Shown piece by piece: positions 24,888 through 36,191 of a stretch of DNA of 64,000 nucleotides. The position numbers were made by a program, and so were the translations under genes. Within the stretch, counting starts at the first letter, position 1. The number at the start of each line of letters is the position of its first letter. The notes under the pieces were generated by a model, which saw only the letters and a program-made list of their open reading frames with translations, was not told where the DNA came from and did not search any database. The stretch comes from Blasia pusilla. Lineage: Eukaryota > Marchantiophyta > Marchantiopsida > Blasiales. Where the stretch lies: contig CM114271.1 in the NCBI GenBank assembly GCA_050084515.1, forward strand, positions 30,256,001-30,320,000. The letters run 5' to 3'.

Positions 24888-25500
24888 GATCGCGTAACAC
24901 CAAAAAAATTTCAATGGTATGATACCTTGGCGTTGACCAATGTGGAGCTAATCCACAAGCGGGGGAAAGATAATGTCATTCCAGATGGGTTAAGTCAGAG
25001 GGATAAGCATATGCAATCGACAACATAAGTCTTGAGAGCAATGTTCCCTAATGAAACAGACGTGGAAAGAAGGATTTGAGAAGGATACATGAAGGATGCG
25101 CAAGCGAGTCAGTACCTAGGAAAGTTGAAGCGGGGCGAGAAGGTGGCCAATCTAAGTTTGAGGCATGGTTTGCTAAGGTTTAAGTAGAGCAGGATCTATG
25201 TGGGCCAAGGCAAGCTCCGAACCAAAGTGTTAGCGGAATGTCATGACGGACCTTTGGCAAGACACAAAGGGGAGAAATCCACTCTTGTTGTTTTGGCCAA
25301 GAGGTTCTTCTAACCCAACATGAAAGAATATGTTGCTTAATATGTGAAGACCTACGTGACATATCAAGCGAACAAAGTTTCTTATGCGAAAAAGCAAGGC
25401 ATACTTCATCCTTTGTCGATCTCGGAGGGACCCTTGCAAAGCATTAGCATGGACTTCATTACGAGTCTTCCGGAATCTGAGGGATACAACGCTCAATTAA
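24888..25500 (+). pseudogene. Gypsy integrase, truncated
   Basis: The reading frame, with several stops, continues DRVTPKKFQWYDTLAL and then the integrase zinc domain: ECHDGPLARH (H-H pair) and YVKTYVTYQANK, where the usual C-x2-C is Y-x2-Y. The beginning of the catalytic core SMDFITSLPES is visible at about 25447-25480 (D of the DDE triad). The sequence then stops matching; the second Asp and Glu are absent. Stops sit where Gln or Arg codons are expected (for example at about 25075, 25183, 25337). Confidence 0.8.
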
Positions 25501-25619
25501 TCTGAGGGATACAACGGCAACTCTGATTGTGCTCATTTAATTTCATAGAATCAAACTGCCACGCAGAGATATGATGAAGCTAGTCGCAACACTCAATTAA
25601 TGACTACTTGTAGTGTGTG

Positions 25620-26450
25620 TTAGTTTAATCAAACAGCTCGGGCCCAAATTGCTCATCAAATATGTGTTGTAATTGCATCTTTTGTTGTTGATATTTTTGC
25701 TAGTGCTGATGTTGTTGTTGCTCCTGCTGCAACAACTATTGTTCTTGTTGCTGAAATAAAAGTTTTTGATTCTATTGTTGTAGCTGCTCCTATTGTTGTT
25801 GCATCTGCTATTATTGTTGCATCCGATATTGCTGTAATTGATAATACTTTTGGTTGTACAATCAGCTGCTGTTGCAGCAATTTCTGTTCATGTTGTTGAA
25901 GTAAAAGTTGTTGTTGCTGCTACTGTAACTGCTCCTGCTATTGTTGCATCATCTGCTGTTGTAATTGATGTTGCTTTGGTTATAAAATCTTTTGCTGCTG
26001 TTGTTGCAACAATTAATCTTCCTGCTGCTGAAGTAAAAGTTGTTGTTGGAGTTATTATAGTTGGTTGTGTTGTTGTTGCATCTGCTGTTGCTGTAATTGA
26101 TGTTGCTTTTGTTGTATAACCTTTTTTTGCTACTACTAATGCTATTGTAAGTACTGCTAATGTTGTGTTAATTATTGTTGTTTTTGTAGTTGTTGATGAT
26201 GTTGCTGTGTTTGTTGAGAAGAGCCAACAAAAGAGCCCTCCCATTTATGAGATTTCATACTTTGCCTTGCAACTTGATGTAGTTGTTGTTGCATCAACTG
26301 CTACTGCTAATGTCGTTGTAAGTGTTGTTGATGATGTGTTAATTGTTATTGCTACTATAGCTGTTGATGATGCTTCTGTGTTTGTTGAGAAGAGCCTACA
26401 AAAGAGCCATCCCATTTCTTTGGGCTCCATCACGAATCATTTACTATGAT
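25620..26450 (-). repeat. Degenerate CAA/CAG (minus strand) tract, relic of a glutamine-rich coding region
   Basis: On the plus strand it reads as imperfect TTG/GTT/GCT triplets. On the minus strand one frame reads runs of Gln with occasional Leu and His (for example QQEQQQHQH, QQKMQLQHIFDEQFGPELFD near 25630-25720). TAA or TAG codons interrupt it where CAA or CAG would fit. A block TTTGTTGAGAAGAGCC...AAAAGAGCC occurs twice (about 26209-26238 and 26381-26410), so the tract expanded by local duplication. No intact protein remains. Whether it was a host gene or transposon part is unknown. Confidence 0.55.
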
Positions 26451-28235
26451 TGGTTGCTCATTGTCTTTTTGCTGGTTCTTCCCGTAATTCAAAATTTCTT
26501 GCAAGCTCTCTTCTCTAGTTTAAGGTCTATTCTCCCAGGTCTGTTGCTTTACGTGTTGTTTTGAGCTCCACTTTCAATGGCTATGCGCACTTCAAGCAAA
26601 TTATATTTCCGCCCTCTCTTATTGATGCAGAGTTTGCCTTCAAGCATTGCAAATTGAGATTGATGTTCTCAATGGATGGCTCAACTCAAAAATTGAAGAC
26701 AACCAAGACCAAATTGCAGAAGTGCTTGCTTTGAGAGACCAATTAAAGTAGGCACGAGACTAGATGTCTCATTTTGCTAAGGATATTCAACTACTTATTC
26801 ATGATGATCCCAAACTTTTCTCTTCAATCACATATTATTCTGTCTATGGTCAAAGAGTTTAGAAGTAAGCTCTACAATTCCTTTTAAAATTACCTTCTCA
26901 ATTTGTACCTTTGTATACATACTATGCATAAACAATGTATGGTGATGTTTATACCAATAGCCAGACCTTTATTCAACAATTTTTGCACACCTTGCACTGC
27001 TATTTTTCATTCCATATGCCATTTTGGGGCTACTCATATGTCAAAAGTGGTTGCAACTTCCCACTTACCAAGCTTACAATTCACTCTATGCAATTATTTT
27101 CTTATGCATATCATGTTCTTTACTATCTTAAACCATTTAGTTCACTCCAATTTTATGTGCCATTTTTTCCTTGCTAGAGATTATATCTTGAATGGACTTT
27201 TAATAAGTTGGGCTCATGCATTTTTGGCCATCCACTTCTAATGGAAAAATAGGTGTTGTTGGAATTCAACACTGCATCATACTCTCTAACAAAGAATCAT
27301 GTTGCATTCTCAGTAAGAATCCAATTGAGCTATACATTTACTGCTACACTATTTTCCACCTTACTTCTATATCAGTTTCAAGTATAACACCACACGACCT
27401 TCCTCTAAATTTATCTTAGACTTGTATGTGATCATATATTCTCTACGTTTTTATCATACTTAACTCTACATAGTTCCAAACTGAAGTACTTAAGGTCTCT
27501 TATCCCTATATGACAAAATAAATCAAATTTTCAACAAGCTGTCTATTTTTTTTCTTTACTGCCACTAATAACCTTTTCTCTTATATTCATGTCACAAATT
27601 TTCTCATTTTCTTTATTTATTGCACATGGGAAGAATGGTTTACCCACAAGCCCCAAATTAAAAAATATTTTAGCTTATTCTACTCCTAAGGGTTCTACTC
27701 ATATATTCGCCAATTTACATTGAAATTATTTAATACTAGACACATATGAAATTTTACCTAAACCTATACATACTCTAAAGCATGTTTGTTACGTCACCTA
27801 ATAGAACTAGGGGACATACTTGTCACTTAGGGAAGTAAACCATGACGGATACAACAATTCTCAAATGTACATCTAAGAGAGCATGGGGTAAGAAAACCCT
27901 TACATTTAAATGTTGACACTTTTCCTTTCAAAGCTCTTCCCATGATGACACCTCTTTAAAAATACTAAAATTAAAAGGAACAAAGACTTAACATACGCTA
28001 ATTTTTTTTTGCTAGTGTAATAAAAATTTCCGTCGTGATACATAAGCTTTGAATCGCTCGCGTAGCTATATCCACATACGTTTGAATACACCACTTTAAT
28101 TGCCGTTCCCCGGGTTTGCTATGCGAGGCCTTTGACACCCACAACTTGCAAGGAATCAGACCATCAACACAGCACCCTCCAGGAAAACCAGATGAAAGGT
28201 CGGGAGCTCATTCCTCAACCGACACCCAATAGAAA
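26450..28235. other. AT-rich intergenic DNA with decayed coding traces
   Basis: Mostly AT-rich with no supported gene. A short plus-strand trace at about 26630-26870 reads IEIDVLNGWLNSKIEDNQDQ, then LALRDQLK-stop-ARD-stop-MSHFAKDIQLL, both stops TAG where CAG would continue the frame, suggesting a decayed coiled-coil protein fragment. The rest holds nothing I can name. Confidence 0.45.
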
Positions 28236-28241
28236 AGAGCT

Positions 28242-28294
28242 CCCGCCATCTTAGATTCACTCTCCCGCCAGCTCAGCAGTTCCTTCCCGCCAAA
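28242..28294. promoter_or_regulatory. Three E2F-like sites in the MCM5 promoter
   Basis: CCCGCC cores at 28242-28247, 28264-28269 and 28286-28291, exactly 22 bp apart. The third is TTCCCGCCAAA, i.e. TTTGGCGGGAA on the other strand, a full match to the E2F/DP consensus TTTSSCGS. MCM genes are classical E2F targets in plants and animals, so the position 330-380 bp before the MCM5 ATG makes sense. Confidence 0.6.
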
Positions 28295-28559
28295 TTCTTT
28301 CGAGCTTTGTTCATTTAGACCTTTCTTTCGCAATTCGGTGTTGCCTCTGCAATGCGCGGTCCGATTTCTCTTTCGTAGCGGCCAGAGGTCGGAAAATTAC
28401 GCGGCCAAGCTAGCGCCGCGAGAATCCTCGACGACAGCTTCTGCATTCTCATGAAGAGAAATGTTGTGCATTTCGACGAGGGAAAAGAATCTGAGACCGA
28501 AGCGCACATTTTGAAGAATCCGTGGTTTGATTTGATATACAGAGACACAGGGAGATAGC

Positions 28560-28617
28560 GAGAGCGAGAGAGGGAGAGAGAGAGAGAGAGAGGGATAGAG
28601 GGATAGAGGGATAGAGT
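28560..28617 (+). repeat. GA-rich 5' leader of MCM5
   Basis: A purine run of GAGA repeats (GAGAGAGGGAGAGAGAGAGA...) followed by three GGATAGA units, ending 8 bp before the MCM5 start codon. GA/CT repeats of this kind are frequent in plant 5' UTRs. Confidence 0.75.
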
Positions 28618-28624
28618 TTGAAAG

Positions 28625-30377
28625 ATGTCGGGATGGGATGAAGGAAATGTGTTCTACAGCGATCAGGACTTGGTCGACCAAAGCGAAAATAATGGCGTTG
28701 CGACTCGGCTCGCAGTGCAAGGGAAGTTCAAGGAATTCATTCGTAGCTACGGGGAGCTCAGTGGCAACTATCCTTACAGGTGTACTCCGCGCTTCCACGT
28801 TGCTCCCTGCCTTTTTTTTAAACTCTCTCCCATGTCCATTCTCTTCTCTAGCTTAGCAGTCACGTTCACTTTTTTGTTTTCAATTCCGTCAATGGGACGA
28901 ATTAAGCACCATTCTCCAATAGGTAAGAGTAGTATTACAGTTGCTTGCATGTACCGGATCCATCGTTTGAGCTTTGTGCAATTACTCCTTCTCTTCAAAC
29001 ACGAGTGCGAGGTCTTCTGTTCTTGGTCTTCCATGTGCTCGTTTGCTGGAGGACGTGACAGTGATGTCTACTCTGCCTCTTTGTTCGGCTCCACCAGCGT
29101 AGTACTGTACTAAGAGAGAGCTATCTGCTACCAGTTGTTAGCCTCTACAGGTTCAGCCTTCTTCAAAAGACAAGTCATCTTGTCTTCTGTCTGTGTATTT
29201 TTGTTCCTCTTTTACTCCACGGGAGAATTGACGTATCATTAGCTCGTGCTGATTCGTAACAGTTGTGGTCCACAGAGCTAGTCTACTTCAAAATGCAAAT
29301 TGTCTGGTTGTATCCCTCGATGATCTTGACAACTTTGATCCCGACATAGGGGAAATGATACGGAAGAATCCGGCCGAGTACATGCCTATCGTAAGTCCGA
29401 CGGAAATTCTCTCTTGGTCATTTCTAATGTTGCCACCGCTTTGTAGCTTTTTGATTAAGAGTCAGTTTATTCGCGTTCATAGGTCGATGAGATGGCCCTG
29501 TGCGCTTACATCGCCCGAGGCTGCTTCGATAGTGTAGCGGGATTGTGACTCTTGCGCATTTTCGGGTGGGATGTTCTCTTAGCTTTTTTCACTTTGTATG
29601 TACTCATCCCAGTAATCCCGTCCATTTGATATTTTTGTCAGTTCGAAGTGGCAGCCGGTGAGGTTGCCGTGGGCCTGAAGTCGAAAGTTGCCGGCGACAG
29701 GGGAGAGATGGAGGAGCCTATCCTTGGGATGTGCAAGTGCTGCTAACCTCCAAACAGCATTCCGTATCGATCCGCGCACTTTCTGTAGGGAACTTACCTT
29801 GTACATTTCCGTCATTAAGTCATGCTCTGAAGAATAGAATTGAAGGTTATGCGTTTGGTAGCGAATTTGTAGGAATCCCTGCAAGACATTTTGCTTGTAC
29901 AGCTTCCCTATGATCAATGGCGTCGATTCTCCATTCATTGTTGTGCAGGCAGAGTCCATATCGAAGCTTGTGAAAGTCACCGGTATCGTAATTGGTGCAT
30001 CACGGACAAAGGCCAAGGCTACATCGGTGACTCTGCTCTGTAAGAATTGTAAGAGTACTAAGGTCGTGGCTTGCCGGCATGGTCTTGGTGGAGCAGTCAT
30101 GCCTCGGAGTTGTGATCATCCCACGCAGGTTGGTTCCCCATTCATGTCAATCGTAATACAAATTTTAGTTTAGAATCTTACAGTATTGTGTCGAAAATAA
30201 TCTACAACTTCTTATGAACGTATTGGAGGTCATGGCAGATGTAGTTTACTGATTTCTCATGCCTTGTACTTCATTCAGCCAGGCGAGGAGCCGTGTCCAT
30301 TGGACCCGTTCGTGATAGCTCCAGACAAAAGCAAGTACATCGATCAGCAAACTTTGAAGTTGCAGGAAAACCCCGAG
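28625..30377 (+). pseudogene. MCM5: MCM5, N-terminal five exons only (truncated)
   Basis: Subunit of the MCM2-7 replicative helicase. Exons inferred: 28625-28779, 29276-29390, 29642-29784, 29949-30128, 30279-30377, about 231 codons of a usual ~730. The start MSGWDEGNVFYSDQ is the plant MCM5 N-terminus. The OB-fold region includes QVLLTSKQHSVSIRAL and [14 protein letters not shown], then the zinc-binding stretch [15 protein letters not shown]...RSCDH and [18 protein letters not shown]. Exon 3 is 143 nt where 144 would keep phase: one base is missing within CTTGGGATGTG (about 29726-29732), so the frame breaks. After exon 5 the expected next exon (usually beginning V-P-x-G-E-x-P-R) is absent and the ATPase part is nowhere in the window. 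Either the rest was lost or separated by insertion. The promoter looks intact, so a truncated transcript is possible. Confidence 0.88.
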
Positions 30378-30524
30378 GTGGATTCCCCATTAGTTCTCAA
30401 TTATCTATGATGTGGAGATGAGCTTGGAACCAAATATTATGATTAGCGCATATGTAGCTCCAAAAGTGTTGCAAAAATGTCCACATATACACCTCGTATA
30501 ACCACGAGAGAAACTCGGCACTGT

Positions 30525-32187
30525 TTCAAACTTGACTCAGTATCAGTGTTTGTCAGCTTCCAACTTTTCTCTTCTGCAGCCCGCAATCCCACTCCGAGAT
30601 GTTGAAAACGGAGTTTCTTGTCTCACCTTAGCCTCATGTTGTAGAGCAATAGTGGCAGAGGTAGTGGAAAAGCAACGAAGTTTGAGATTGACATCAAAGG
30701 TCTTGGAGAGCTTACCAGGTCCTTCAATGCTTGAAAGCCTTAAGGATAATAAAATGAAAGATCCAGATTATATGCCAACTGAAGATTCAGAATACCAGAA
30801 TGATGAGGAGGAAGATGTACCTGATCCTCCATTCGTGAATAAGGATACTGGGTTGACATTCCATCCGATCCAAGTCAACAGGGTAACTACAATGATATGT
30901 TATATACCATCTTCAGTAAGATTTTGTGTGGGATACATAATTCTTCCAATCTCTGTGTTTATTTATTATAGTACACTAACTTTTATTTCTCTTTCATATG
31001 CTCAGGGTATTGGAGGGAGAGAATTCCACGAATCTCATGCCAGTTATAAGGCACATGATTCAGGCCAAAGTGGGAGATCAGAAATGGGTTGGCAATATCT
31101 CCCATGGTCAGAGAGTGGTAGCCAATATTGGGGTGGACCAATGGGTGCAAGGTGGTACACTCATGAGCGCGAGCCGTCGATGTTGAATCATGGCCCCACA
31201 GCTCTCATGGCTTGCCCCTAAACCCTTCCCCCCGACCACAATGGGGTCAACAAACTCCTACCTACGGCTGGACACATGACCGCTCAAGGCCAATGGCCTG
31301 GAGGCATGTCTTGGTCACAACCTGGAGTTGTAGAATGCCCCTGGGTAGGCAATACCCAGCCATCTCTACCATCTGGATCTCACGCCGAATGGGGTCCTCA
31401 TACATAAAATTTTACCCCGATGGGGAGTCAATAGCAATGGGGACCCATTCAACCTAGTTCTTCAGGCCAACCATGGGCAACGCCAAGTGTAATCTTCTTT
31501 CCACATTGTGTATTTGTGATCAAATTCTCTATTTTTAAGGAATGATAACTCTTTAACTCTTGATCTTCTCATGATGACTCGAAAAGTGGCCATTATCCTT
31601 TCTTGCTTCGGTGTGTTTTTTCAGATTGTGAAGTGCTGATTTCTTGTCTATAATGTTGATGAAGGATGTTAGAGTGCTATCTCCATCTGTGGACAGGATG
31701 GAGCACCATGCCCTCCGCCCCCTTATCCAACTGCAGGAGAAGGTTCTGACTCAACATTTTCTGATAGGCCATTGAGATTTGTTGGGACGAGTGTACATTC
31801 GCATCAAAGTGACAGTCAGTCTTTCATGGCCCCTAGTCTCTCCAAACCCAGAAATAAAAGTAGGGGTATGTCCACATATAGTCGCTCTTGAGGCATGGTC
31901 TAAATGTCGACCAATAATGTTGGGTACAAGTGGTTAGTGATCTGGTCTTTTATTCCCTACATTTTATAACATGTGCATGTCTAAATTGATTTTCTTGCGC
32001 CTTTCATTTCTTCAAGTGATAGGGCAAGTGCGAGGAGAAGTAGGACCAAGAGAGATTTGTGGAACCGTTATGTGGCTCAATGCAAGGACCAAAACCTACT
32101 ACCTAGATGTGAATTGTTGCCTACTGGGATTCCAAAGACGAAGGTGCCCGGTTATGAGCCATGGTTGAATGACCTAAAGATATGGAC
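30525..32187 (+). pseudogene. Unassigned coding relic, transposon-like, downstream of the MCM5 break
   Basis: I do not recognise this. An acidic segment (DPDYMPTEDSEYQNDEEEDVPDPPF, about 30755-30835) follows a possible acceptor at 30579. After AT-rich intron-like sequence, a Trp/Gly/Pro-rich segment runs from 31008 (GIGGREFHESH, WQYLPWSESGSQYWG), with stops, to about 31470. Further on, PCPPPPYPTAGEGSD and a basic stretch (RRSRTKRDLWNRYVAQCKDQ, about 32030-32090) ending GIPKTKVPGYEPWLNDLK can be read. The last block resembles the N-terminal part of a DNA-binding or transposase-like protein, but this is only an impression. It is cut at about 32188 by an LTR fragment. Confidence 0.4.
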
Positions 32188-32846
32188 CCTAAGACGCTTC
32201 CAACGCACCAAAGATCTCAGCAAACTCATAAGTACAAGCTGAGATATTGGCCAAAAACGACTGTGAGAGAAATCGGGTTGAGGGCCAATCTGAGGGGCCC
32301 GACTGTCTAAAGTTAGGGGGACCCCGGAGATCCCCAAAAGTACTAGTAAGAGGGAGTCTCTCCAAGATTTTTTGGAACACGAACCCCACTTTGAGTGCCA
32401 TACGACGTCTCAAGGGCATGGGATGGAATGAGAGTTTGGCGGTGGAACTCGAAACCCAAACTTGATCCAAGGGAGTGGATTTCGTAAGCCACACTTGGAT
32501 TCCGACCGGTTATTCATTTTGTGTGAGTCTCGGTTAGGGACTCATTGGATGTCCATTGGACCGTTAGAACAGCAAGGCATGAAACACCATTTGAGGTTCT
32601 TGAACCAATTAGAAAGTTTGTCCGAAGTCTTTAGAGACTTGTCTGTGTTGTAAACCGTGAAACTAGGAAGGTTGAGCTCGATGAGAGGCCGAGTCGAGGA
32701 CTCGGCAAGTTAGAACCACTGATTGATCCAGACCCGACTAAAGTGAGTGCGTGTTTGGATGCAGATTAGCGTTGAGAGCGTGACTTTTTGAACGCACGCT
32801 TTCGTAACAACAAAGATTAACGTTGAAGGAGAGTAGGCGCACGACA
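32188..32846 (+). repeat. 5'-truncated LTR of the gypsy family
   Basis: From CTAAGACGCTTCCAAC to GCGCACGACA the sequence follows 21187-21853 of the 5' LTR base by base with scattered differences (for example the shared GAGTCTCTCCAAGATTTTTT and GATTCCGACCGGTTATTC blocks). The left third of the LTR is missing, and no PBS or coding region follows. It is therefore a decayed remnant, not a functional end. Confidence 0.88.
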
Positions 32847-35800
32847 CCAGTTGCCACATGTCAAGAAGAGAGGTGTTTGCAAATCAAGAAGGCACTCTCC
32901 CATAATAATATAGATTATATAATTAAAAGTGAAGCATTCTTCCACATCTGCTAATTAAATTATAAGTTAATTTTGATTAATGAAATTATTTCACATTGAT
33001 TTTCCTTTCCCAAAATATCAAATGTAATTTTTTTTAAGTAAGCATATTTTTAATTTCAAAATTTAAGACAAGTAAATGTGATTTTGAGAAAAAAAATTAT
33101 CTTGAAGAACTTTGGAGATCAAATTTTTCTTTCCACATATCCTCTTGATTGTTTCAAATTCGGATTTTCCTTCTAACTACATGAAGATTTAGATTTCCCT
33201 TAATACTTAATGAAAGAAAATTTAGAATTTAGTTGCCTAGAATAGGGAAGAGGAGTTTAAACCATAGTGTACTTCTTTAGCCCCCATAGTATGAAAATAT
33301 TTTCTTGCTATTTGAATACTATATGTCAATCAAACACATGACATTGTTTGAAAATAGAGAAGGGGTTCTACCATAAAAACCATAGACTAGTGTTCATGGC
33401 CGTGCCAATCACTCGGCATCTAGGAGTGCTACAAAGGCACTTCTTTCCAGCTCGCACGGTTCTCTACGACCTTTACTTGCCGTGCCGAGCACACCAAGTA
33501 AAGGTCTCTACAACCTTTACTGAATGCTCATAATGTTGAGGTAGTGGAATTTAGTATGAATGAATTGATGTGTGACCAAAGGACACAAGGACCAACTATG
33601 AGTTGAACAAAAAGAGGGAGTAATGCAAAGTAGTACTCGGCTGCCCGTGCTCTGCACTGGGCACCAAACAATATTATTGTCCAGATAGTAGCAGTACATG
33701 CTGGAGCATGGAGCATGTGATAGGACTCGAAGGGCTCCCTAAAAAGTGTCCATGAGGTAATTTTGTGTGTTATGAGGAAAAGACAAGAAAGTGTAACCAA
33801 ACCAAGGACACTTGGCAGCCATTTCCAAATTTAACTCCTCCAATGACCAAACCCAATCCATGTTTTCACTTTGGGCAATCCTATCATTAGTGACATTCAT
33901 CTCGTGTTTATACACACGACTTTGCCACCTCTTTCCCCACGTTTGTACCTGTAACAGATGATGATTATAAATTCTTAAAGTATCACAACCCATCCTCGGG
34001 GCTCGGAAGTACGATGAAGACTGGGAAGATGCCCAATATAATGGGCATCTTCCTAGTCTATTAGAACATAGATGGTACTTTGAAGCCATCCTACTCAATA
34101 CTTTAGATACTTTAGGCACTCTTGTTGAAAAAGCTCCCATATGATTCCATGGAGGATCGCGTTGCAACAACCGTTTCCAAGTCCTGCCATTGTGTCCAAG
34201 TTTCCAAGTACAACCATGAAAACTTCGTTCGAGAAAGCCATGAGATCGATTCTGCAAAAAGTGCAGTCTAGAGGCAAAGAGGGAAGAAAATTGGTATTGG
34301 AGAGGGTTCTTTTACGATGGGGATCGGAGGACGGCAGTAGGGAGAAACGGTCTCATGGCGATGATCGCCTCCTCAAGCTGCGCTCCCTGATGTGCTGTTT
34401 GACAAATAGGAGTGTCTCCAGTTTCCAGATTCAGATGATCAGTTCCTGGCCCCGAAATGTTTGGGAGGAAAATGAAATGCAATGCAACGCTTACTTGAGA
34501 TGTCGACACGCCAACAGATCCCTGGCAGTGTATGGCCTGGAGCTTGAACAGCTACTCCTCGCTCCCACTCCAATTCGATCGTGGGTTCCGCATGAACTAC
34601 TCTTGCGCTCTAATCTTAGGCTCCAGCGATCGTTTCCCGTCAAGCTGTAGGCGCAGGATGGCGGTGTATGTGCGTGTGTGCACTCAAGCGGCCATAGAAA
34701 CAACGGCCACAAACACCCATAAACATAAACCTTCAACACGAATCTTGAGACCACTAGATCGAACCATCTAGGAGTATTCCGATCCTAGACCCCAAATACA
34801 GGGAATGATTAAAAGAGGGCAAGAGAGAAGAAGCTCTAGGAAGTGCTTGTACGCTGGAGAGATCGAGCAGGTGTAAGTAGAGTGCAACAACACCCATCAT
34901 CCTTCAGCGGACATGGAACTAGAATCTACCGATCCGATGCACAGAACAAGACGCACAAAGCATGAATCTTACACCCCGAGCCACCATTCATCAAGTGATG
35001 TTCATCGCTGTCTGGCAGTCGACAACGAATCTGCAGATACCGAGTAGTCTGGAAACAGAAGTAAAGGTGACAACCTATGTAACACTGCTGTTCACGATCA
35101 AGGAACTCTCGACTCATTGACCGCACCGTTTGCAGAATTGAACGATCGTTTGTAGAAGGGTCGATTGACTTACTGGCGGCCATGTCGAGTCGATTCGAAA
35201 GTAGTGAGGCTACCTTGGAGTTGCACCTGTGGGAGGGATAATAGGTCGTGTGTTATATCCGAATTTCGACCTTCAGCGGAGAGACCATGATGTCCCCGGT
35301 GATGACCAAGCTCCATGGATCCCAACTTCACGAAGATCCCAGGACCGAACTCAAGATGGAACAAGTCAGCACAGTCAGTCGGCTTGAGTTCGTCCAAGGA
35401 TGGAAAGGAAACCTGCTTTCGGCAGACAGATCCATGCAGCCCAGTTCGGAAGAAATGAAGGATAGATCATGAAATGAGGCACCTCACCAAAACGGTGTTG
35501 GTTTACATGCCCACTTCAAACTAGGATCTGTCAATTTCAGGCCAAACTAGAACGAGCAGTACGTGATTTTAATGCAAATCTCGCTTAGGTGGCAAAACGA
35601 ATTAGTTCTGTTGAACTGGTGAAGTGACTTTCATTCCAGCAACTCCTAGGAACAATCGAACTGTAAAGAGAGACCTACACAGGTGACCAAAAACAGATAA
35701 ATCTCCACAAGAACGGAGAACCATCTTCTTGTATTCACGAAAGACGGACTAAAACTGCAAAGCCTACTCACATGTGCAGCAACTGTAGTCCCTTATTATT

Positions 35801-36191
35801 CGATAAAACTATCAGCCTCTATTCTATGTCTGGACATTGTAAATCCATTTTAGCTGGCTGGTTAAATGCCATCAGCACACAATCTGTTCTTACCTAGAAT
35901 GGCTTCTAGTAGTTTCTACTTTCTCTTCTCCTGATTGGATGCTTGGGCTTTCCATCATATCCATCATACTTGAAAACCCAACGGACTCTTATAGATGGCA
36001 TAGAAGGAGATCCCGTTAAAATTCTTCCCATCCTTATTGTGATCACACAATAGTCTGCAACGATACTCGACTGACTAGACCCTATCCTCTCTGCCTTTGG
36101 GTCATTATGTTTCTATGTAAAAAAGAAAACCCACTTCTCCACTGGCTTGAGTGCCCTCTTCATTCAATAGTTCCTCTGAAGAAAATGTAGG
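32847..36191. other. Intergenic, no supported gene
   Basis: First part (32900-33350) very AT-rich. Overlapping open frames exist at 33739-34257 (minus, 172 aa) and 34141-34650 (plus, 169 aa), but they lie opposite each other, show no known motif, and neither has a compelling start or splice context. A minus-strand frame at 34926-35183 begins MAASKSIDPSTNDRS and might be a small exon, unsupported. A short inverted pair CTGGGAAGATGCCC / GGGCATCTTCCTAG is at about 34020-34055. Confidence 0.4.

Larger units (their letters stand above)
20822..25500 (+). mobile_element. Ty3/gypsy LTR retrotransposon, 3'-truncated and inactive
   Basis: Left boundary is set by a 1.03-kb LTR (20822-21853). Then come a primer-binding site, gag, protease, RT, RNase H and the start of integrase. 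Homology stops near 25500 inside the integrase core (after MDFITSLPES), and no 3' LTR is seen nearby, so the right half is deleted. Gene order PR-RT-RH-IN defines Ty3/gypsy rather than copia. It carries frameshifts at about 23461 and 24075, several stops in integrase, and altered key residues. Confidence 0.92.

Noticed and set aside
33739-34650. Two long opposing open frames (172 aa minus, 169 aa plus) as genes.
   Set aside because: They overlap antisense, contain no motif, and composition does not favour either; likely chance.
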